From Chloroflexota bacterium (GTDB lineage Bacteria > Chloroflexota > Anaerolineae > Anaerolineales > UBA11579), in contig JABJGH010000022.1 of the NCBI GenBank assembly GCA_018662365.1, positions 62,001-126,000 of the forward strand: 64,000 bases of DNA, in the 5' to 3' direction. How positions within the stretch are numbered: the first letter of the stretch is position 1; each line of letters opens with the position of its first letter. Shown here one piece after another: positions 41,493-51,289 of the stretch. The notes beneath the pieces were generated by a model. The model was not told the DNA's origin, ran no database searches, and saw nothing but the letters and a program-made list of their open reading frames with translations. The translations under genes and the position numbers were made by a program.

Positions 41493-43433
41493 CTAAAGTG
41501 TGGGTAATTTTATGTTAAAAATTGTTCCGCCTGGAAAGCTCTTTAGTGATATCTCGCCGTTATGGGAAGAAATAATTCTTTTGGAAACTGCAAGCCCCAA
41601 TCCGGTGCCATCATTATTTGTTGTAAAAAATGGCTTGAATATTTTTTCTTGGATTTCTGCCGGAATACCAGGTCCGTTATCTGATATATCAATATTAAGT
41701 TGTTTTGTTATACCTTTACTTTCAAGCGGTTCAACCTTGATTACGAGTACGCCATTTGCTTGGTCCCGCATTGCTCTAGCAGCATTTCCAATAAGATTGG
41801 TGAATACCTGCTCTAGAGCATTTTCATCCGCATTTATTTTTGGCAGAGAATTAGGAATTATTAATCTCGATTCGATGTTTTCACGTTCAAGGCGATTTTG
41901 CCAACTATCCGTCAATTTTTCCAAAAATACCTTAAAATTTATTGGAATAAGTTTGTGCTCCGTTGTTTTTGAGTAGGACAATATCTTATTTATTAAAACG
42001 GTTAATCGCTCGCAATCATGCTTCATTCTTCCAATTTGCTTTTGAATATCTTCATCATCGGGGAATTTAATTTCCATCAATTGTAAACTGGTGCTTATAT
42101 TATTTATAGGATTGCGAACTTCATGTGCAAATGTGGCTGTAAGTTCACCAAGCATTGCTTGTTCTTTCAAGCGATTTGACTCGACTTGAATTTCTTCTTG
42201 TTTGCTTCTATCTGAAATTAAAATAGCAAGTATATTTTTGTCTTCAGAAACAATTGGGATCGCCCTGATGTGAAGCAATATGGATAACCCATCTCTCCGC
42301 CTGATTCGAACATTGCCAAAATCGTTGATCAAAGATTCTGACAAAGTTATTTCTTGGATATTAGTAATTATGGTGTCCATTCCTATTAATATGTCTTTCA
42401 GGTTTTGTCCAATTACTTCAGTATTTGAGTAACCAAGGCTTTCTTCGGCAATAGAATTAAAATTTATAATTTCAAGCTTATCCGTTACCAAGATGAGACC
42501 ATCGCTGATCACATTTTCAATTTTTTGTCCGATATTTACCGAAGGAGGGGCGGTTTTTATTTCAACAGAATTTCTTATCGAAGTTGTAATTGATTTATAG
42601 GAAACATAGGTATTTACGAGTAAATTTAGTTGATCTTTAATATCTGCGGGGGGATCATTTTGGTCATCAATGATAAGTAAAATCCCCTTCATTGGGTCCT
42701 TCCCTAAAAGAGGGATTGAAGCAATAAAAGATGATTTTCCTTGTGGAATTTCTAGGGAATCAGAAATTTTGATATTTTTTTCCCATATATGAAAATTAGC
42801 TAAATGCTGAATATCAAATTGGTTCAATGTTTTAGGTAAAAAATCTTCGTTGCCGTGGGAACTTTGCAAAACCAATTTGTTCTGCGTAGGAACTGGAAAA
42901 TATATTCCCAAATATTTTGCGCCAGTCAGAAGGGAGCCTGCCTGAAGTAATAATGATTCTGTGGATTTTTTTTCTGGATTTAATCCAATTTTAGATAAAA
43001 TCTGAATAGCTTGCCATTTTTGCTTATTAAAATCGCTAGCAGATTCTAGTTTATCCAGGTTGTCATCTTTTTCGAATGTGAGTAATGGCCACTGATTTTG
43101 CCGGCCCAAAGGTTTTAAATTAATATTGACTTTTACTTGCATACCACTATGGTGTACCAAAGTGGTGTTTTTTGTTTGATTATTGATGACCAGGTTTTTG
43201 ATATCTTTTTTTTCAATAAATGGAAAAATACTTCTTAGTGGCAGGCTTTCAAGCTCGTCGATTTCGTATGAAACCATTATTCTTGCAATTTCATTCGACA
43301 AGAGGATCGAATTAAAATCCGAGCTAATTAGCAAAGTTGGCTGAGGAAGAAACTCAATAATATCCTCAAGTTCATTCCTGCCGGGGGTCTTTTTTAGTAT
43401 TTTTGAGATGTCTGGTAAACGGGAGGTTTTCAT
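41493..43433 (-). CDS. PAS/GAF sensor histidine kinase partnered with the sigma-54 activator
   Basis: A 646-residue cytoplasmic kinase without membrane helices. An N-terminal PAS-like region (about 20-120), a GAF-like region (about 140-285), a second PAS (about 305-420, ENVISDGLILVTDKLEIINFNS), HisKA with the H box FAHEVRNPINNIS (about 435-447) and a C-terminal HATPase (NADENALEQVFTNLIGNA, DNGPGIP, GTGLGLAVSKRI). Located between rpoN and the activator with 6- and 32-nt gaps, so it is the evident partner. A soluble signal is likely. Confidence 0.93.
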   Translation of the reverse strand: MKTSRLPDISKILKKTPGRNELEDIIEFLPQPTLLISSDFNSILLSNEIARIMVSYEIDELESLPLRSIFPFIEKKDIKNLVINNQTKNTTLVHHSGMQVKVNINLKPLGRQNQWPLLTFEKDDNLDKLESASDFNKQKWQAIQILSKIGLNPEKKSTESLLLQAGSLLTGAKYLGIYFPVPTQNKLVLQSSHGNEDFLPKTLNQFDIQHLANFHIWEKNIKISDSLEIPQGKSSFIASIPLLGKDPMKGILLIIDDQNDPPADIKDQLNLLVNTYVSYKSITTSIRNSVEIKTAPPSVNIGQKIENVISDGLILVTDKLEIINFNSIAEESLGYSNTEVIGQNLKDILIGMDTIITNIQEITLSESLINDFGNVRIRRRDGLSILLHIRAIPIVSEDKNILAILISDRSKQEEIQVESNRLKEQAMLGELTATFAHEVRNPINNISTSLQLMEIKFPDDEDIQKQIGRMKHDCERLTVLINKILSYSKTTEHKLIPINFKVFLEKLTDSWQNRLERENIESRLIIPNSLPKINADENALEQVFTNLIGNAARAMRDQANGVLVIKVEPLESKGITKQLNIDISDNGPGIPAEIQEKIFKPFFTTNNDGTGLGLAVSKRIISSHNGEISLKSFPGGTIFNIKLPTL

Positions 43434-43439
43434 AATTTA

Positions 43440-44843
43440 TTATTGGGAATTGCGCAAATGAGCGGGCAAAATGCCTTCAACCGAGCGATATTTGGCAACC
43501 GTTCTCCTTGCAATGTCATATCCATATTCAGATAATAGCTTAACTAGTTTTGTATCGCTTAAGGGTTTTTCCTCATTAGCAATTATTTCTTTCAAAGCGG
43601 TTCTAATATGTAAGCTTCGATCAAAAAATATTGAAATTGGCACGATCTTTCCAGAGGGAAGTTGTGCAGATTTACTTGATACTGCGCGGGAGATTGTGGA
43701 TTCATGTACACCAATTTCTTTTGCCAATTTTGCGCGAGTTATTGGTTTAATGTAGGCATCTCCTTTTAATATGTAATCTCTTTGAAGAACAGAAAGTTTT
43801 TGCATAAGTTGAACCAAGGTATGGTTCCTTTGGATCAAGCATTTTATTAATAAATTTGCCTTTTCAATTGCTTCTTTCCATTCACCAGATTTGTTTTCAG
43901 GTGCTTCGGCCATTGCTTTTTTAAAAGCAGGATTGAGTTTTAGTGTGCCTCGAATCGGCCACATAACCTCAACAATAAATTGTGGGTCATTTGGATCACC
44001 CTGGATATTGATGATTACATCTGGATTTTTATACCGCTGAAGGGTTGGATTCTCTTGGTGTCGAACATTTCCCCAGAAGGCTCTGCCCGGATATGGATTT
44101 AAATTACTGCTAATGAATGAGCTAATCTTTTCAATTCTCTGAATAGTTACACCTAATTTTTTTGAGAGTAATTCATATTGATTTTTACTTAAATTATCCA
44201 ACCCGATATCGATCACTTTATAAGTTAGGGGGTCGATAAATTGTCCATCGTCTATCATATCCAGTTGTGTTAAAAGGGCTGCTTTTGGCGAACTGCACCC
44301 AACGCCGATTGGGTCACTTTTGTTAATCAACTCCATAACTTTTTCAACCTTGCTCAGGGAGACATGATGGTATCTTGCTACTTCTACATTTGAAGTTGTC
44401 GAAAGTCCATCTTCATCAAGGCTGGAGAGTATATGAGCTGCAAGAGCTCGCTCGTCTATTTCTAGTTCGGTTGCGATTTGCCGAAGAACATAGGTAGGGA
44501 GGTCTTCTTGTTGACTTGTAAATTCATCATCAGAGATAATGTCATTTGAGTTGCGTGAAGATGAGATATCTTCACGAGAAGAAACGAAAACTACCGGATC
44601 TTCATTGCTGGCAGAATGACTGCAATTTGGGCAGTAAGAATTATTCTTAATTATTCTTTGACAGGTAGGGCAATGATTGGTTTCATTTAGGTCTAGTGCC
44701 GGGTTTGTGGCCAATTCACCTTGAATTTTTTCAAGGAGTTCTTGATTATTTAGTGCCAACAAGGTCATTGTTTGAGCAAGGTGAGCAGTAGTCAGTGCTT
44801 TGTGGCTGGTATTTTGTCGGGGTACAAACCTTTGATTTACCAT
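43440..44843 (-). CDS. rpoN: RNA polymerase sigma-54 factor with inserted zinc ribbon
   Basis: A 467-residue sigma-54. Region I (Gln/Leu-rich, about 10-50) is followed by a CxxC-x9-CxxC ribbon (Cys58, 61, 71, 74), which most RpoN proteins lack. The core-binding and HTH regions follow, and the C-terminal RpoN box reads ARRTVAKYRSVEGI. It recognises -24/-12 promoters and needs an AAA+ activator. It is the first gene of a three-gene operon with a histidine kinase and an activator. Confidence 0.94.
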   Translation of the reverse strand: MVNQRFVPRQNTSHKALTTAHLAQTMTLLALNNQELLEKIQGELATNPALDLNETNHCPTCQRIIKNNSYCPNCSHSASNEDPVVFVSSREDISSSRNSNDIISDDEFTSQQEDLPTYVLRQIATELEIDERALAAHILSSLDEDGLSTTSNVEVARYHHVSLSKVEKVMELINKSDPIGVGCSSPKAALLTQLDMIDDGQFIDPLTYKVIDIGLDNLSKNQYELLSKKLGVTIQRIEKISSFISSNLNPYPGRAFWGNVRHQENPTLQRYKNPDVIINIQGDPNDPQFIVEVMWPIRGTLKLNPAFKKAMAEAPENKSGEWKEAIEKANLLIKCLIQRNHTLVQLMQKLSVLQRDYILKGDAYIKPITRAKLAKEIGVHESTISRAVSSKSAQLPSGKIVPISIFFDRSLHIRTALKEIIANEEKPLSDTKLVKLLSEYGYDIARRTVAKYRSVEGILPAHLRNSQ

Positions 44844-45072
44844 TGTTTTATTACCTCATCTCTATAATACTGGTATTTCCATTTACTGCAAGAAATATGC
44901 CATACGAGTTTATCGACTAATTTATTTTTCTGTAAATAAAAAAGGGGGATAATTAAAAACGGATATAGAGTTTATTTTTTGGAATATACTATTATTGATA
45001 AAATAAATAACGGATAAAGGGATTATTGTTTTGTTCAATAAAATTTATAAAAATAAGGATACTTTAAGAAAT

Positions 45073-45981
45073 ATGAAGATTGCGCATAGCCGTCTAGGGA
45101 AAAATCTCCACACATTTTTTTCAATGCTAATCTTTGCTCTAATATTTTCTTCTTGTGACAATAACTCAATAGAAAATGTGGAGAGGTTTGATGGGCGAAA
45201 CGCATTTGATTTTGTTTCACAACAGCTATCTTTTGGTCCAAGAGTTCCGGGGTCTATTGGGCATGAATTAACAATTGAACTAATTGAGGCAACATTAATT
45301 AGTAATGGTTGGGAAACGGAGAACAAAAGTGAAGATTTTAATGGGTATGAAGTAAATAATGTAATTGGAAAGAAGGGGGAAGGTAAACCGTGGATTATGA
45401 TTGGAGCGCATTATGATACAAGGATTTTTGCTGATCAAGAATCCCTGATTGTCAATCAAGGATATCCTGTTCCTGGCGCTAATGATGGGGGATCGGGAGT
45501 AGGAATTTTATTGGAATTAGCACGTGTTATTCCTGAATTTCCTGCTCAAGAAATATGGCTTGTATTCTTTGACCAGGAAGACAATGGAAATATCAATGGT
45601 CAAGATTGGATAATTGGATCGACCATATTCGTGGAGCAGTTAGAAGATTTTCCTGATAAAGTTGTTATTCTTGATATGGTAGGCGATGATGACCTCAATA
45701 TATTTTTTGAAAAAAGTTCAGACAGTGAGTTATCCAATGAAATTTGGGGGATTGCAGGCGAATTGGGATATTCTGAATATTTTATTTCAGAATATAGGTT
45801 TAATATGATTGATGATCATACCCCGTTTATTCAAAAAGGGATTTCAGCAATAGATATTATTGATTTTGATTATCCTTATTGGCATACCACTGAAGATACC
45901 TTAGATAAAATATCTGCGGATAGTTTAGAGATAGTTGGCAGTACAATTTTAGAATGGATTCTAAGGAATCAAGATAGGTAA
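45073..45981 (+). CDS. M28-family lipoprotein metallopeptidase / glutaminyl-cyclase-like
   Basis: A 302-residue protein counted from ATG 45073; a TTG start at 45031 cannot be excluded. The signal peptide ends in a lipobox FSSC. Zinc-ligand segments are all present: GAHYDTR (His, first site), GANDGGSG (bridging Asp), FDQEDNG (Glu), ILDMVGDDD (Asp) and YWHTTEDT (His). It should be a membrane-anchored aminopeptidase or glutaminyl cyclase of the M28 fold acting outside the membrane. Upstream of hflX, in the same direction. Confidence 0.85.
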   Translation: MKIAHSRLGKNLHTFFSMLIFALIFSSCDNNSIENVERFDGRNAFDFVSQQLSFGPRVPGSIGHELTIELIEATLISNGWETENKSEDFNGYEVNNVIGKKGEGKPWIMIGAHYDTRIFADQESLIVNQGYPVPGANDGGSGVGILLELARVIPEFPAQEIWLVFFDQEDNGNINGQDWIIGSTIFVEQLEDFPDKVVILDMVGDDDLNIFFEKSSDSELSNEIWGIAGELGYSEYFISEYRFNMIDDHTPFIQKGISAIDIIDFDYPYWHTTEDTLDKISADSLEIVGSTILEWILRNQDR

Positions 45982-46030
45982 GTTCGTTTTTTCTAATCAA
46001 CATTTGTATGAGATCATATAATATAATCCC

Positions 46031-47368
46031 ATGATGGCTAAGAAAAAAAGTTTTTCAACTATACCCAAATCAGAACGCACCTTAATGGTTGGTGTAAACA
46101 TTCGAGGAATTCCTAGGGATTTATCTCTAGATGATTCTCTAAACGAATTAGAGCTTTTGGCCGAAACTGCTGGGCTTTATGTTACTGGGCAAATTGAACA
46201 AAATTTGGTCAAACCAAATCCAAAAACCCTTATTGGTTCTGGGAAAGTGGAAGAAATCAAAACCCTTTTGACTGAATTAGAAACCAATGTAGTGTTGTTT
46301 GATGATGAACTCAGCCCGCGACATCAAAGAGAATTGGAGAAAGAATTTGGCGAAGAGATTCGTGTTTTAGATAGAACTGCTTTAATTTTAGATATTTTTG
46401 CTCAACATGCAGAAACACATGAGGGATCACTCCAGGTTGAATTAGCCCAGTATGAATATAGGCTGCCCCGTCTTACCCGAGCATGGACCCATTTGGCTCG
46501 ACAAGCAGGTGGTGCAGGTGGATCTAAAAGCGGGAGCGTTGGTTTAAGGGGACCTGGAGAGAAACAATTAGAAGTTGACCGACGTGATATTCATCGCCGA
46601 ATTGATCATTTAAAAATAGAAATTGAGAAAGTTCGGGAACATAGAAGCAGGCACCGAGACAGAAGAAAAAAATCACGCATTCCGTTAATCGCCCTCGTTG
46701 GGTATACAAATTCCGGGAAATCTACTTTACTAAATCGTTTAGCGGAATCTGATATATATGCAGCCGATCAGTTATTTGCCACGCTTGATCCAACAACTAG
46801 ACGTGTAGATTTGCCAGGAGGAACTAAGGCGCTAATTTCTGACACAGTCGGATTTATTCAAAAACTCCCAACTATGCTAATTGCTGCCTTCCGGGCTACA
46901 TTAGAAGAAATTACTGAAGCAGAATTGCTGGTACACGTTGTGGATAGCTCCCACCCAAATGCTAACGAGCAAGCTAAGTCGGTTTTGAAAACTCTTGAAG
47001 ATATAGATGCAGATAAGATTCCAGTTTTAACCGTATATAATAAAATAGATAAATTTTTGGATTCAAACTTTGCTAATCCAGAAATCACTGAAATTGATTC
47101 AATTGCAATATCTGCATTGACTGGGGAAGGAATTGAAGAATTATTGAATTTAATGCATTCTAAATTATTTGAATCTTATTCTTCTGTAAAAATTGACTTG
47201 CCTTACAAAGAAGGCGCATTAATTGCATTATTCCATGAACATGGTCAAATAGAATTAATTGAGCAAAAACGCGAGGGGGTCATGATCCATGGAAAAATAC
47301 CTGTCAGATATGTTGCTAGATATCAAAATTATTTCATCGAGGTAGAAGGTGAAACCAATCAAGATTAA
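46031..47368 (+). CDS. hflX: Ribosome-associated GTPase
   Basis: A 445-residue HflX. The N-terminal domain has [15 protein letters not shown] and [16 protein letters not shown], the linker [15 protein letters not shown] and [15 protein letters not shown]. The G domain has [19 protein letters not shown] and NKID. HflX splits stalled ribosomes. TATAAT elements at 46017-46022 and 46022-46027 lie only 3-8 nt before the two adjacent ATGs (46031, 46034) and no Shine-Dalgarno is seen, suggesting a leaderless start. Its stop shares TTAA with the convergent deacetylase. Confidence 0.93.
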   Translation: MMAKKKSFSTIPKSERTLMVGVNIRGIPRDLSLDDSLNELELLAETAGLYVTGQIEQNLVKPNPKTLIGSGKVEEIKTLLTELETNVVLFDDELSPRHQRELEKEFGEEIRVLDRTALILDIFAQHAETHEGSLQVELAQYEYRLPRLTRAWTHLARQAGGAGGSKSGSVGLRGPGEKQLEVDRRDIHRRIDHLKIEIEKVREHRSRHRDRRKKSRIPLIALVGYTNSGKSTLLNRLAESDIYAADQLFATLDPTTRRVDLPGGTKALISDTVGFIQKLPTMLIAAFRATLEEITEAELLVHVVDSSHPNANEQAKSVLKTLEDIDADKIPVLTVYNKIDKFLDSNFANPEITEIDSIAISALTGEGIEELLNLMHSKLFESYSSVKIDLPYKEGALIALFHEHGQIELIEQKREGVMIHGKIPVRYVARYQNYFIEVEGETNQD

Positions 47369-48165
47369 TTTTTAGTTTCCATTTCTTTTTGTTTTTTGTG
47401 TTTCTGTTCATCCAGGATATAAGGATTTCCGTTTGAGATTTTCCAATCCTCATCCGTCACAAGTGTGATCAACTTAAATCCCTCAGCATATTTCATTTCT
47501 TTGCCCTTTCCTATTTCCGCAGTCCAATCCCTCATCCTTTCTTCTGGGTCCCATCCGATCATTTGACTTTTATGCGCTCTTAAGGCCTTTAGTTTCAAAT
47601 CAAAGGTAGAGTCGATATTGATAAATGTATCTGCATTTTGCCAGCTACTTATAAAAACTTTTCTTGGTTTATGCGCTAAAAAACCTTCATCTTTTTCGAT
47701 TTCTTCAAATAAGTTAGGTTGACCAGATGCTGGAAAGACGGCGTCTATGGCAACAGTAGCAGCCGCACGATGATCAGGATGATTAATATAACTGTCGCTT
47801 ACTAGGATTACGGTAGGATCTCCACATATAACAACTTCTGGCTGAAACCGTCTTATTTCTCTAACTAATTTTTTTCGTAATTCCAAAGAGGGTTCCAGTA
47901 ATCCATCAGGCTCATGTAAAAATATTATTTCGTCTGCCCCAACAATATTTGCGGCATTTCTAGATTCCAATTCTCTAATTTCGATTACTTTTTCTTTTGG
48001 AATTTTAGGATCTGCAATACCCGAGTCTCCACTCGTTATTAAGATGTAGGAAACCTTAGTGCCTTCCTTTACCCATTTAGCAAGTGTTCCAGCACAGCTA
48101 AATTCTATATCATCGGGATGGGCAAAAATTGCCATTGCACGCTCAGGTACATAAAAATCACTCAT
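47365..48165 (-). CDS. PIG-L/LmbE-family deacetylase
   Basis: A 266-residue protein from ATG 48165, chosen because GGAG lies 10 nt before it (an earlier TTG frame start overlaps the ribosome site). Metal-binding motif [13 protein letters not shown] near the N-terminus, and the later His in [15 protein letters not shown]. Such zinc enzymes remove N-acetyl from GlcNAc-type sugars or conjugates. It is the last gene of a ten-gene minus-strand run and follows rpiA. Confidence 0.88.
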   Translation of the reverse strand: MSDFYVPERAMAIFAHPDDIEFSCAGTLAKWVKEGTKVSYILITSGDSGIADPKIPKEKVIEIRELESRNAANIVGADEIIFLHEPDGLLEPSLELRKKLVREIRRFQPEVVICGDPTVILVSDSYINHPDHRAAATVAIDAVFPASGQPNLFEEIEKDEGFLAHKPRKVFISSWQNADTFINIDSTFDLKLKALRAHKSQMIGWDPEERMRDWTAEIGKGKEMKYAEGFKLITLVTDEDWKISNGNPYILDEQKHKKQKEMETKN

Positions 48166-48194
48166 CAATAAATTCTCCAATTTATAAGTTTAAT

Positions 48195-48890
48195 TTATTT
48201 TTGTAAATGGTTAATGCCTTCCGCCCCGGATACAATAACATCATTGGCTAGATTAATAAACAGTCCATTTGCCACAATGCCTGTTCGTTGATTCAATTGA
48301 TTCTCTAACTTCTCGGGATGACTTATCTCACCAAATGCCACATCTAAAATGTAGTTGTTCTGATCTGTGAGAAAAGGGGATCCAGTAGTATTTAATCTTA
48401 AGTTTGCAATTCCCCCCAAATTTTGCAAGAAAGAATGATGGGTTTTCCAGCCATGCTGTAAAACTTCAATGGGTACATGCCATTTTTCCCCTAAGTTAAC
48501 TGATATTTTGCTTTCATCCACGACAATTATTTCTCTGTCCGTAATTTGAGCGACCATTTTCTCCCTTAGGAGAGCGCCACCGCCGCCTTTTATCAGGTTT
48601 AATTTGGAATCTACCTCATCAGCACCATCAATTGTAATGTCAATTGATGTGTGCAAGTTTATATCTGAGACTTGAATCCCTGATTCTTCAGCTACTTTTT
48701 CTACGTTTAATGAACATGGAATACCTTTGATATTTACTAATTCCCCATTTTTTATTTTATTTCCAATTTCAATAATTGCATAAACTGCAGTGCTACCTTC
48801 TCCGAGGCCCACAACCATGCCTGATTTGATAAATTCAACTGCCTTTTCGGCGGCCATTTTTTTCATTTGGGTAATATTTTTCTCAGTCAT
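48195..48890 (-). CDS. rpiA: Ribose-5-phosphate isomerase A
   Basis: A 231-residue RpiA. Conserved segments: GMVVGLGEGSTAVYAI, DITIDGADEVD (catalytic Asp), LIKGGGGALLREKMVA (catalytic Glu and Lys) and VDESKISVNLG. Interconverts ribose-5-phosphate and ribulose-5-phosphate. Its start is 3 nt after the pgi stop, so the two are translationally close. Confidence 0.95.
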   Translation of the reverse strand: MTEKNITQMKKMAAEKAVEFIKSGMVVGLGEGSTAVYAIIEIGNKIKNGELVNIKGIPCSLNVEKVAEESGIQVSDINLHTSIDITIDGADEVDSKLNLIKGGGGALLREKMVAQITDREIIVVDESKISVNLGEKWHVPIEVLQHGWKTHHSFLQNLGGIANLRLNTTGSPFLTDQNNYILDVAFGEISHPEKLENQLNQRTGIVANGLFINLANDVIVSGAEGINHLQK

Positions 48891-48893
48891 TTC

Positions 48894-50537
48894 CTAAATT
48901 TTCCTCGCCCATTCTTCCAACTCTGCGATGTCCTTTTCCATTATTTGGAATGAAATCACTTTTCTTCCCAAAGATAATAATGCTTTAGCATCGCCAATTG
49001 CCTGAGATAATTTAAGCTGGTTAAATGTCAAAGTGAATTCTTCATCTTCAAAATTATCTGGAATTTTTATATCGGTTTTTGGCATTGTGATTATTTGAAT
49101 ATATAAACCTTTGCCTGCATCCCCTTTATGCAATTGACCTGTTGAATGTAAATATCTTGGACCATAACCTAGTGTGGTACCAACATTATATTTATTTGAA
49201 AGGGCGTACCTGAAATTCTCTAATATTTTTGTTGTATTAAATCTTGAAGGGATATAAGCCTGAATAGATATATAATCATTTTTTTGAATTTTGGACAAAA
49301 AATTTGTTAACTCATCAACTTGGTAGAGGGCTGAGGTACTTGTTGGTAAAAAGCCATTTTCCTTGAAGTCAGAAACGATTTGACGGGCTATTATTTTGGC
49401 TTTTTCTACATCTGGTTGATCAAAGGGTTGCACATTAATCAGATGTCCAGCCACTGCCGTAGCAAATTCCCAAAGATAAAATTGTGCACCAAGTTCATAG
49501 TGATCTTCTATTTCTATGTTCAGGGTTGGGATAGTTGAGGCGGGAAACGCTTCGTTTATTGGTTTATCTCCAATATTGCCCTCGTGTAGAATTATTGCTA
49601 TATGATCTGAGGGGAGTGAACTAACCTGGTTACTAGATGTTTCTACGATTGGCAATATCCCAGAACCTGACTTGCCCGTGCTTTCAGCGATCAATTGTTC
49701 GCCCCAATTTCCAAATGACCTTAATTTCGGAGAAAAATCTAAAATTAGTTTGTCTTTGCCACTGTTATGCGATTCCCCTAAAAAAGATGCTAGCACCAAT
49801 CCGGGGTTGGATTGGTCCGAATTTTCTAATAATACCTTTTTCATTTCCTGCGCTGAGGCTAGTAGTTTGTGAATATCAACGCCAATAAGCGCTGCGGGTA
49901 CTAAGCCAAAAAAGGATAAAGCAGAATACCTTCCACCGATATTTGGATTGTTGATAAATATTTTTCGAAAATTATATTTTTGAGCAGTTTTTTCTAAATG
50001 ACTTCCAGGATCTGTGATTGCAATAAAATGCTCACCAGGATCTTTTGTTTCGGAATTATTTTTAATAACTGAATAAAAGTATTTCAATAGAGAAAGAGTT
50101 TCTACTGTGCTTCCTGATTTTGAAGCGGCAATGAATAAAGTTTCTTTTAAATTTAAGCTATTTTCTAATTTGCTAATTGATGTGGAATCTGTTGTATCTA
50201 AAATTGATAACTGCAAAAAACCTTTTTTCGAATTAAACGTTTTTATAAATACCTCTGGAGCGAGGCTTGAACCCCCCATGCCTAGAAGAACTACATGTTT
50301 GAATTTATTTTTAATTATGTCAGCAATAAAGGTGTTAATTGAATCTATTTCCGAGAGCATATCATCTGGTGTATCTAGCCATCCCAACCTATTAGAAATT
50401 TCTTCTGGATTTGGGCTCCATACAGTATGATCTTTTTCAAATACGCGTTCAATTATTTTTTCTGACAGTAAAGAATCTATTGATGATTGAATTGAGGCGT
50501 CTAGTTTTTCATCATGAATTTTCGTGGCGATTTCCAT
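48894..50537 (-). CDS. pgi: Glucose-6-phosphate isomerase (type normally fused to transaldolase)
   Basis: A 547-residue protein. SIS-type segments LLGMGGSSLAPEVF, DTTDSTSISKLE, FIAASKSGSTVETLSL and GGRYSALSFFGLVPAALIG match the PGI half of transaldolase/PGI bifunctional proteins rather than classic Pgi. No transaldolase domain is attached; the protein begins directly with the isomerase part. Start 3 nt after the preceding gene. Together with rpiA it gives a small sugar-phosphate set. Confidence 0.88.
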   Translation of the reverse strand: MEIATKIHDEKLDASIQSSIDSLLSEKIIERVFEKDHTVWSPNPEEISNRLGWLDTPDDMLSEIDSINTFIADIIKNKFKHVVLLGMGGSSLAPEVFIKTFNSKKGFLQLSILDTTDSTSISKLENSLNLKETLFIAASKSGSTVETLSLLKYFYSVIKNNSETKDPGEHFIAITDPGSHLEKTAQKYNFRKIFINNPNIGGRYSALSFFGLVPAALIGVDIHKLLASAQEMKKVLLENSDQSNPGLVLASFLGESHNSGKDKLILDFSPKLRSFGNWGEQLIAESTGKSGSGILPIVETSSNQVSSLPSDHIAIILHEGNIGDKPINEAFPASTIPTLNIEIEDHYELGAQFYLWEFATAVAGHLINVQPFDQPDVEKAKIIARQIVSDFKENGFLPTSTSALYQVDELTNFLSKIQKNDYISIQAYIPSRFNTTKILENFRYALSNKYNVGTTLGYGPRYLHSTGQLHKGDAGKGLYIQIITMPKTDIKIPDNFEDEEFTLTFNQLKLSQAIGDAKALLSLGRKVISFQIMEKDIAELEEWARKI

Positions 50538-50540
50538 TAA

Positions 50541-51248
50541 TTAGTGATCCTGTAAATTTGAAATCTCATAAATATATGACCTTCCAGACTTTCCTGTATT
50601 TTTTATAAGGTTCATTTTCCTTAAAGCGTAGCACATTTTCTGGGCTTGTTTTTTTGAGATATCGTTATTAAGTGCAAGATCGCTGGAAGTAAATTTTTTT
50701 GGGATTCCTTTTGCAATTAAATTTTGATAATCATCTATTGTGGTAAAAAAAATACTATTGGTTACTCGTATAATTTTCTGGTCCACTTTGCTCCATTTTT
50801 TTCTTCGCCAACTTCCCTTGCCATCATTTTTCCAGAATTCATTTACATCCAAAATAAGAACATGCAGTTGAATTTCAGGTTTGATAATTACTTCCGGAAT
50901 GAAAATTAATTGACTAAAAATATCCTCAATCTTTCCACGCTTCGGGGATTTCCTTTTTGAGATCTCAACTCCCGTCTCATCCAACCTGATAATCCATTTG
51001 TTTTCAATTATTGGGTAAATCAATTCAATTTGATTTGATTTACTTAGAGAATTGAGCTTATTTTTTATTGACCCGAAATTTCCGGTTTGAATTTCAATAA
51101 GTTTTGAATCACGAATGATATCTATTACATAGCCTTCATAAGGAACTTCAAATAAATCGCCCTCTTGGGCATACCAATCTTTTATTCCGGAATGCAAAGA
51201 TTTTTCTTTCAGCACCCCAATCTGCGGGGAAATTGTTGTATCACTCAT
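50541..51248 (-). CDS. Unknown protein, possible PD-(D/E)XK-like nuclease fold plus winged helix
   Basis: A 235-residue protein. The N-terminal part has HSGIKDWYAQEG, then GYVIDIIRDSKLIEIQTGNF, a pattern (Asp ... Glu-x-Gln on adjacent strands) that resembles the active site of PD-(D/E)XK nucleases with Gln in place of Lys. A C-terminal winged-helix-like region (about 185-230, FTSSDLALNNDISKKQAQKMCYALRK) could bind DNA. It is between dinB and pgi and tightly packed to pgi. I do not recognise a named family; the nuclease assignment is inference. Confidence 0.5.
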   Translation of the reverse strand: MSDTTISPQIGVLKEKSLHSGIKDWYAQEGDLFEVPYEGYVIDIIRDSKLIEIQTGNFGSIKNKLNSLSKSNQIELIYPIIENKWIIRLDETGVEISKRKSPKRGKIEDIFSQLIFIPEVIIKPEIQLHVLILDVNEFWKNDGKGSWRRKKWSKVDQKIIRVTNSIFFTTIDDYQNLIAKGIPKKFTSSDLALNNDISKKQAQKMCYALRKMNLIKNTGKSGRSYIYEISNLQDH

Positions 51249-51289
51249 TTTATTATTATATTTTTCTCTGGCACGAAGCGTGAATAGAA

